From NCBI GenBank assembly GCA_949284615.1, contig CASDWL010000047.1, positions 1 through 5,448 of the forward strand: 5,448 bases of DNA. Direction: 5' to 3'. Below, piece after piece: positions 1 to 5,448 of this stretch. The position numbers were made by a program, and so were the translations under genes. This DNA is from an uncultured Mycoplasma sp. (GTDB taxonomy: Bacteria > Bacillota_I > Bacilli_A > Mycoplasmatales > Metamycoplasmataceae). The stretch's first letter is position 1. Every line of letters starts with the position of its first letter. The notes beneath the pieces are model-generated. The model searched no databases. It saw only the letters and a program-made list of their open reading frames with translations, and was not told the origin of the DNA.

Positions 1-1
1 A

Positions 2-658
2 GAAATGCCTAAATATCTATTGTTAGAAAATGTTACTGAAATTGGAAATAAAAAAAATGTAAAAAGTTTAAACGAATGAATTAATAGATTAAATGAATTA
101 GGTTATGAAACTAAAATATATTATTTAAATTCTTCTAATTTTGGTTCTTGTCAAAATAGAAAAAGAGCTTATGGACTATCAATTTTAAAATCATGAATGG
201 AGAAAACAAATTTTAAATTTTTAGATTTTGAAAATATCTACTTAGATAAAAAGAAACCTTTAAAAACTATCTTAGATAAAAATTCAAATGATCCTACATT
301 ATGATTATCAAATTTAGACAAATATAAAAGAACACCTTTTGTTGTAACTAAATCCAATTTATGTAAATCCAAATTAATTGAATATACTTCTTTTTCTTCA
401 GAATCATATATATATAATCCTGAATATACAGGTCCTACTTTAACAGCTTCAGGTGCCCATAGTAGAATTAAAATTATAGAAAATAATAAAATTAGAAAGT
501 TGTCTGCAGAAGAATCTTTAAAATATATGGGGTTCACTTCTACTGATTATAAAAGAATTAAAAAAATTCAATTATCTGATCAAAAAATAATTTATTTAGC
601 TGGAAATTCTATAGTTATAAAAGTATTAGAAACAATATTTGAAAGTTTAATATTCTAA
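2..658 (+). CDS. DNA (cytosine-5) methyltransferase, C-terminal part (5' end outside window), M.SssI-like
   Basis: This is the last 218 codons of a C5-cytosine DNA methyltransferase, the modification half of a restriction-modification system. Under code 4 the frame is open from base 2 to TAA at 656-658 and reads three TGA codons as Trp. Visible family motifs, in order, are the catalytic ENV motif VI (26-34, inside PKYLLLENV), QNRKR motif VIII (152-166), a variable target-recognition region (about 185-430), GPTLTASGAHSRIKI (431-475), RKLSAEES..YMGF motif IX (494-535) and GNSI..VLETIF motif X (602-640). The SAM-binding motif I and the Pro-Cys nucleophile motif IV lie upstream of the window. From memory, PKYLL.ENV, GPTLTASGA.SRIKI and GNSI closely match M.SssI, the CpG enzyme of Spiroplasma, but no alignment was run. 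The recognition region differs more, so CpG specificity is only a guess. It sits three bases before the nuclease gene, in the same frame. Family assignment is very secure; the target sequence is not. Confidence 0.95.
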
Positions 659-661
659 AAT

Positions 662-1879
662 ATGACACAATACATTAAATTAAAAATTCCATTTGCAACT
701 AAAAAATATATAAAGCAAGAATCTAATGGGTTACAAATTAGAGGTTATGCTTTTTTTATATTTGATTTAAACAAATCTCAATATATTGATGAATTTATTG
801 TTTTAGAAAAAGCTAATTACCAATTGACAGACAAAAACATGCTAGCTACAAATTACTATAATAAAGAATTATTTAAAAATTTTAGAACTAAATTTTTAGA
901 TTCTGTAACAAATCATAATCCTGAAGAATTAAAAAATATAAAACATCATACTTTGGATAACAATCAATTAAAAAAAATTAATGAATATTTTTTAAATGTA
1001 AATACAACAATAAGAAATATGTTTGCTTGTTTAAGTGGTTCAAATCCAACAGGAGCTGAATTAAATAATGAAAATAGTCCAATACTTTGTACAGATACAA
1101 AATATTTTCGTTGCAATTTTTTAAACCCTTTAAAACTTTTTAAAGCACCTAAAAAGGACAAGAAAAAAATTATCCATAAAGATATAAATGAAGTTGAATT
1201 AGACGAATTTATAGAAAAATTTAATATCACCATTAATAAAAATAATCAAATATGAAATTTTGCTAAAGAATTTGAAAAATATAATAAATGAAATGAAGAA
1301 TATCCTATTCTGCCTTTACCACTACAAAATGATATTGATGAATTTCAAGATTATAGAATGATTAAAATGAACAGCAATTCTAATTGTAAGAATGATGAAA
1401 AATTCAAACATAAAAATAATAATCACTTTAATTTATTCATTGATGGATATTTGAACAAAACATTAAACAACAATCTAGATGCAAAAGAATTCAAAAGAAA
1501 ATTAAGATTGTTTTATACATGAAATGTAAATTATTGCATCAAAAATGGATATATTTGTGATTCCTCTTTAATTGAAAATATATCACCTAAAATATTAGAT
1601 ACTGCTCATATTATTTCATTTTCGTCTTTAGTAAACTCTAACATTAAAAATAATATTTTAAAAGCTATAGATCCATATAATTGTTTAAGAATTGACAAAA
1701 ACACTCATAAATTGTTTGATGACCATTCTATTTATTTTGATTGAAAAAATGGGAATATTGTTTCTATTAAAAATTCATCATCTTCTCAATATTTAGATTT
1801 AAAAAAATTAAAAGAAGAACAAATAAAATATTTAAAAGAATCAACTAAACAAAATTTGGTAATTTATAACAAAAAATAA
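662..1879 (+). CDS. HNH-family protein, probable type II restriction endonuclease partner of the upstream methyltransferase
   Basis: The frame gives 405 residues from ATG 662 to TAA 1877-1879 and reads four TGA codons as Trp (first at residue 198). Near the C-terminus lies an HNH pattern: AHI (His316), then YNCLRI (Asn340), then THKLFDD (His349, Asp353), followed by a G-N-I strand. This resembles the HNH_2 type found in restriction enzymes and fits a metal-dependent DNA cleavage domain. The N-terminal 300 or so residues are Lys/Asn-rich with no domain I recognise. They have no signal peptide or membrane helix and may recognise DNA. Position directly after a cytosine methyltransferase, on the same strand, is the main reason to call it the cognate endonuclease. 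The ATG is the first start after the methyltransferase stop. No Shine-Dalgarno is visible, so translation probably depends on reinitiation. A homing-type or methylation-dependent HNH nuclease is the alternative. Nuclease class is fairly sure; specificity is unknown. Confidence 0.8.
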
Positions 1880-1889
1880 ATTATTTTTT
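1871..1889. repeat. A/T-only perfect palindrome spanning both convergent stop codons
   Basis: A 9-base arm (AAAAAATAA, 1871-1879) and its exact reverse complement (TTATTTTTT, 1881-1889) flank a single A at 1880. The left arm ends with the nuclease TAA stop and the right arm contains the permease TAA stop read on the minus strand. Each strand has a run of six T in the direction of transcription. The stem has no G or C and almost no loop, so a stable hairpin is doubtful. Two genes both ending in Lys-Lys-stop (AAA AAA TAA) would create this symmetry by themselves. It could act as a weak two-way terminator, but that is inference. Confidence 0.7.
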
Positions 1890-3833
1890 CGCTAAATTAT
1901 GTTTAAGGAGTAATATTCAATTTTTGATATTAGATCATTTAGGAATCAATAAATATCCAATAAGTATCAATATCAATATAAAAATTATAGTCATAAATGC
2001 TGCTTGGTACTGAATGTCTGCTGCATTAGATGAAGATGAAAAAATTTGAGCATATATTTGAGTTGTCAATGTTGTACCCGGTCTATTTAATAATGAATAT
2101 TTAGAAGATGATAGTCCTGCTGTTAGATATAATGGAGCAGTTTCAGACAATATTCTACCTATTGTTGTAATAATAGAAGTAATAATAGGAATTAATGCCA
2201 TTGGTAAAACCAATTTTCAAATTGTTTGTAATTTAGTATTACCTAATGCAAAGGAATTTGTTCTAATTTCATATGGCACATTTTTTAATGCTTGTTCTAA
2301 TAATCTTATAAAAGATGGCAAGATAACTATTATTAATGTTAAAGCCCCCGCAATTAATGAATTACCATATTTTCCATTGGAAGTCCATCCGAATGTTTGA
2401 ATAAACATTAATAAACCAAACATACCAAAAATAATTGAAGGGGTTGTTCCAAGAGAATCTAAAAAGAAAATAATTGTTTTTTTTATTTTTTTATTTTTTG
2501 AATATTCATTTAAATATATTGCAATTATTAAAGCAAATGGGAATCCTATAATGATACATATGCAAATTACAAGTAATGTATTAACAAGCGATTGAAATGT
2601 AGAATCTTTTTCATATAAGAAAAATAAATTTGGATTGTATTCAATTCCCATAATCCCTTTTACAAAAATATCACCTACTATTCATGTGATAAAAGAAAAA
2701 CATATAATTATTGATAAAATTTCTGTAATGATTTTCCAATAAGGATAAACATTTTTAAAATGATAATGTAAATTTCTATCACTAATGTAATAATGAATAT
2801 TATCTAAATTATCAGGCGAAACATTGTATTTACTATGAAAAACACACTTTTCTCATATTATCTTTATATTTCTAGGAACCCATGAAATAAAAGAATAAAT
2901 TTTTTGTTCCACAAGTACAAACTTTGAATTCTTTTTTGTATGTTTTTTTCTAGAAAAAGATAATATTATCATATTTAATATCATGGATATTATTAGCATG
3001 ATAAATCCAAAAGCATATAATAAAGGTCTAATTTTTTCAGGATCTTTGTCAGCAAACATTGTAGAAGAAATATATGCCCCTAATGTTTGAGATGATGAAT
3101 TTAAAAAACCAAAAATCCCTTCATTAAATATATCTTTTGATGGTTGTGCTTGTAGAATCATTGAAATTGCCATTGATTCACCAATAGCTCTTGAAAAAGC
3201 AAGTATTATTCCTACAATTATTCCTGGTCTAGCTGCTCTTAAAATAATCTTATATATAGCTCTGGATTTTGTATTTCCTAATGCTAATGGATTTTGCATT
3301 AAATTAACATCTACATTATTTAATGAATCTAATGTCATTGTAACAATGGTAGGAATAATCATAAAACATAACATAATAGATCCATTAAATATGGAATTTG
3401 GATTTATGTTAAATAAAGACAATCATACTTTACCTAACGATTCAAAAGCAAATAATCCAAATATTACTGAAGGAATACCACTTAAAACTTGGAAAATAAT
3501 AATTATTGTTTTTTTATATTTTTTATTTAATCGATATTTAATAAATAATGCTGATTTAATACTTAAAGGCACTGCTATAACTATTGCTAATAAAGATGTT
3601 AATAAAGTTATTGAAAAAGGAATTCAAAAAGAATATTGATTTGTTGTAGTAGAAAAATCACCTTGAAATAAAATGTTTACAAATCCATATTCATTAAAGC
3701 CTTTAATAGCATATATTAAAATGAAAACTATTAAAGTTATAAATAAAGAAATTATTGATAATGCAAAACTAAATGAAATTCATTTTGCAATATTATTAAT
3801 ATAAATATTTCTAAAAGGATTTTTGTTCTTCAT
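1881..3833 (-). CDS. pstCA: Phosphate ABC transporter permease, PstC-PstA fusion
   Basis: This 650-residue integral membrane protein combines both channel subunits of the high-affinity phosphate importer. The frame uses eight TGA and three TGG Trp codons and ends in TAA at 1881-1883. Stopping at the TGA at 1935 would lose an 18-residue tail. The PstC half (about 1-295) has six predicted helices, near residues 19-43, 70-92, 109-134, 148-171, 204-220 and 271-293. Its ATPase-contact loop is NPLALGNTK (to 189) with RAARPGI, followed by RAIGES (215-220). A polar linker (about 296-366, starting with SRKKHTKKNSK) joins the PstA half. That half has helices near 368-390, 413-441, 453-478, 493-509, 544-562 and 608-630, with GTTPSIIFG, SFALGNTK (to 534) and GRILSETAPL. 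PstC-PstA fusion is known in mycoplasmas, and the length fits. ATG 3833 is chosen because GGGAG lies nine bases upstream. The start is one base after the pstS stop, so coupled translation is likely. The PstA loop has Ile where Gly is usual (LPMALIPI). Confidence 0.95.
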
Positions 3834-3834
3834 T

Positions 3835-4959
3835 TTATCTTGCTCCCGAATATCCTAATTTAACATCATAAGTACCATCAACTTCACTATCGTTAATCAA
3901 AAATGAAATATCATTTTGATTACCATTTCAACCCATACTTTTTATCTTTTCTTCATTTAAAGGTACATAACCTTCATTGTTAATAATTGTTTTAGCTTGA
4001 TCATTAAATAAAATTCAAGCAATCATTCTAGAGATTTCAGGAATATTTTTTATATAAGATATTGAATATATTAAATTTAATGGCCTATATCAATCATATC
4101 CATTAGCAATTACTCCTGAATCTAAAGGTGAAATTTGTTGATCTCCATATAAAGCCACTTCAAATCCATATCCTCTTATTTCTTCTATATTATTAATAAC
4201 AAATCCAGCAGACAAATAGACCATAGAACCTGTAGGGCCATTTTTAGCCACATTTCAGGCTTGAGAATTAGATTCTGCTGTTTGAGTTACATTTGATCCA
4301 TAATCTCCACTACTAATTGCATTATTAATATTATTTATTTCATTTTCATTTAATGACTTTCAATAATTACTATCTTTATATGCTAAATTAGAATCTTTAA
4401 AAAAAGCATCTGTAGTTCCTGAAACACTACTTCCTCCATTTCTGGCATAAGGAATTATGGTTGTAGGATCATTGTTCCCTAAAATATCACCTAATGTGAA
4501 TTGCTTTTCTCCAGAAAAAATATGATAAATTTGTGCCATAGTTTCAGCATTTAAGACTAATGGAGTATCTTGAATTGATGAAGGTTTATAAATTAATACA
4601 ATTCCATCTCAAGCAATAGTTACAGTTTTTACTCTTTTTTCTTCTCAAATTTGATATTTAGAGTTTTCAGGGCCTAAATCTATAATATCTGGTCTTGTTG
4701 ATGCCATACCTATCTCTTTAGTTCCTTCAATTATAGAACTAATTCCTACACCAGACCCTCCTGCAGAAGTTACAACATCAATAAAGTCAATATAATGACT
4801 TAAAGTATTTATTAAAGGTAAAACAGCTGTTGAACCTCCTAATGATACTAATGGAGCCTGAACTAAACATCCACTCACAAAAACAATTCCACAAGAAACT
4901 GCACCTATACCTAGAGCTGGCAATGATATTTGCAATATCTTTCTAATACCACTTTTCAT
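3835..4959 (-). CDS. pstS: Phosphate-binding lipoprotein PstS
   Basis: This is the extracytoplasmic phosphate receptor that feeds the PstCA permease: 374 residues, ATG 4959 to TAA 3835-3837, with seven TGA Trp codons. The N-terminus is a lipoprotein signal: basic start MKSGIRK, hydrophobic stretch, then lipobox VSGC with Cys31 as the likely lipidated residue. A second cysteine (Cys23, AVSC) precedes it. The mature protein carries PstS-family signatures: GGSTAVLPL (41-49), AGGSGVGI (66-73), IGMAST (83-88), and YARNGGSSVSGTTDAF (about 171-186), which matches the phosphate-coordinating Arg..Ser-Gly-Thr loop. RPLNLIY and NNEGYVPL near the C-terminus are also typical. The ATG is the first start after an in-frame TAA two codons upstream. 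No Shine-Dalgarno is visible, and the cinA stop lies only 24 bases upstream, so the two are probably co-transcribed. In a wall-less mollicute it would be anchored to the outer face of the membrane. Confidence 0.95.
3843..3847 (-). promoter_or_regulatory. Shine-Dalgarno sequence of the pstCA gene
   Basis: GGGAG on the minus strand is separated by nine bases from the ATG at 3831-3833. It lies inside the last codons of pstS. It is the only convincing ribosome binding site in the window and fixes the permease start. It allows the permease to be translated independently of, or coupled to, pstS termination one base before the start. Confidence 0.75.
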
Positions 4960-4983
4960 AGCTTGTTAATAATACAAAATATT

Positions 4984-5382
4984 TTACATAATATTTAATT
5001 TTTTTATAGCAATTTCTACAGCCTTTTTTCTAATCTCATTTCGAGATAAATTTGGATAAAAAAACTCATATACTTGATCATTTATTGCTATATAAAAAAG
5101 TCCTACTTCTTTATTTTCCATACTACTTGGGCCTGCATTTCCTGTAAAAGAAATGCAATAATCAACATTGAAAAATTCTTTACCTTTTTGAGCCATTTCT
5201 AAGGCTGTATTGGCATTTATAACGCCATTTGTGATATTAACACCTAATTTTTCTTTAATTTCATTTGCATATGTAACTAATGAACCTTTAAAATATTTGC
5301 TAGCACCAGGCTTTTCTACTATAGTAGATGCAAATAACCCTCCTGTAAATGATTCAATAGAGGCTAATGTAAAGTTTTTCAT
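4984..5382 (-). CDS. cinA: CinA C-terminal-domain protein (PncC-like, probable NMN amidohydrolase)
   Basis: This 132-residue cytoplasmic protein consists only of the CinA C-terminal domain. In other bacteria that domain (PncC) deamidates nicotinamide mononucleotide to nicotinate mononucleotide for pyridine-nucleotide recycling. Visible signatures are SIESFTGG (8-15, family form AESCTGG, with the presumed catalytic Ser kept and the usual Cys replaced by Phe12), PGASKYFKGSLVTYANEIK (25-43, with Tyr38 and Lys43), LGV, and TGNAGP (80-85, family form TGIAGP or TGVAGP) followed by VGLFYIAI. Stand-alone PncC proteins are usually nearer 150-165 residues, so this copy is short but covers the domain. 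The N-terminal CinA domain is absent. The start is ATG 5380-5382, seven bases after a TATAAT and without a Shine-Dalgarno. It leads the run cinA-pstS-pstCA. Family is secure; enzymatic activity is inferred. TAA ends it at 4984-4986. Confidence 0.92.
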   Translation of the reverse strand: MKNFTLASIESFTGGLFASTIVEKPGASKYFKGSLVTYANEIKEKLGVNITNGVINANTALEMAQKGKEFFNVDYCISFTGNAGPSSMENKEVGLFYIAINDQVYEFFYPNLSRNEIRKKAVEIAIKKLNIM

Positions 5383-5389
5383 ATTTATT

Positions 5390-5417
5390 ATTATAAATTA
5401 TTTAAAATATTAAACAA
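5390..5417 (-). promoter_or_regulatory. Putative promoter for cinA and the pst genes
   Basis: On the minus strand a perfect TATAAT -10 box (5390-5395) follows a weak -35-like TTGTTT (5412-5417) after 16 bases. The ATG of cinA starts seven bases downstream of the -10 box, so transcription would begin at or next to the start codon and give a leaderless mRNA. The sequence is extremely AT-rich, so a chance TATAAT is a real possibility. Its position in the only gap upstream of the gene run, and the lack of a Shine-Dalgarno, support it. Confidence 0.5.
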
Positions 5418-5448
5418 TTAATCAAGGTTCAAAAAGAATTAGACATAA
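5410..5448 (-). CDS. Possible 3' end of an upstream minus-strand gene (hydrophobic C-terminus)
   Basis: Reading in from the right edge, one minus-strand frame gives 12 hydrophobic codons (LCLILFEPWLIV, with TGA as Trp) and TAA at 5410-5412. All its third codon positions are A or T, as in the neighbouring genes. A second frame (ending in TAA at 5402-5404) is also open but less typical in third positions; the remaining frame stops at once. A membrane-protein end would fit pgsA, which precedes a cinA-like gene in Mycoplasma genitalium, but twelve residues cannot show this. It may be noncoding. Confidence 0.25.

Noticed and set aside
241..282. Twelve-base direct repeat (CTTAGATAAAAA at 241 and 271) in the methyltransferase target-recognition region
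   Set aside because: Spacing is exactly ten codons and both copies encode LDK within ordinary coding sequence; one occurrence pair in AT-rich DNA is not evidence of duplication.
238..537. Minus-strand open frame of 99 codons opposite the methyltransferase
   Set aside because: It lies entirely opposite clear methyltransferase motifs and has no recognisable domain or ribosome binding site; a shadow frame of AT-rich coding sequence.
964..1233. Minus-strand open frame of 89 codons inside the nuclease gene
   Set aside because: The hydrophobic look comes from the complement of Lys/Asn-rich codons; no start signal or family features.
1935..2651. Separate small permease genes created by TGA codons
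   Set aside because: All pieces are in one frame with continuous permease homology; the TGA codons are tryptophan, so this is one gene rather than a broken one.
3346..3639. Plus-strand open frame of 97 codons opposite the PstC half
   Set aside because: It is antisense to well-supported permease sequence and has no independent support.
5210..5413. Plus-strand open frame of 67 codons opposite cinA
   Set aside because: It is opposite conserved CinA motifs; no domain or ribosome binding site.
5415..5448. Possible tRNA fragment on the plus strand (GGTTCAAA resembles a T-loop)
   Set aside because: The flanking bases do not form a five-base T-stem and no acceptor or anticodon arms are visible.

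Overview
The window comes from a very AT-rich bacterium that reads TGA as tryptophan (genetic code 4), so almost certainly a mollicute (Mycoplasma, Spiroplasma or a relative; species not determinable here). By hand reading, 22 of 25 tryptophan codons in the genes here are TGA and three are TGG. All three TGG codons are in the phosphate permease gene. Under the standard code the genes break into pieces. Under code 4 they join into five clean reading frames, each ending in TAA, that fill nearly the whole window.

Positions 2-1879, plus strand: a restriction-modification pair. First comes the C-terminal part of an M.SssI-like DNA (cytosine-5) methyltransferase, cut by the window start. Three bases later, in the same frame, a 405-residue protein begins with an HNH nuclease motif near its C-terminus, taken to be the partner restriction endonuclease.

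Positions 1881-5382, minus strand: a compact gene run read right to left. It holds a short CinA C-terminal-domain protein (probable NMN amidohydrolase type), a phosphate-binding lipoprotein PstS, and one 650-residue protein that fuses both phosphate permease subunits (PstC half, linker, PstA half). PstS captures phosphate at the outer face of the membrane and passes it to the PstC-PstA channel. The ATPase PstB and the regulator PhoU are needed or usual partners but are not in the window. The place just after the permease gene, where pstB often lies in mollicutes, is occupied by the oppositely oriented restriction-modification pair.

The two blocks converge, and their TAA stop codons are one base apart inside a 19-base A/T-only palindrome. 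No conventional GC-rich terminator fits between them. A good Shine-Dalgarno sequence is visible only for the permease gene. The cinA gene has a consensus TATAAT seven bases before its ATG, suggesting a leaderless transcript. At the far right, 5410-5448 may hold the last codons of another minus-strand gene.

No tRNA, rRNA, CRISPR array, insertion sequence or riboswitch was found by reading. The most interesting candidates are the restriction-modification pair (uncharacterised HNH nuclease, possibly very short target), its in-frame junction, and its tight head-on arrangement with a pst operon lacking pstB.
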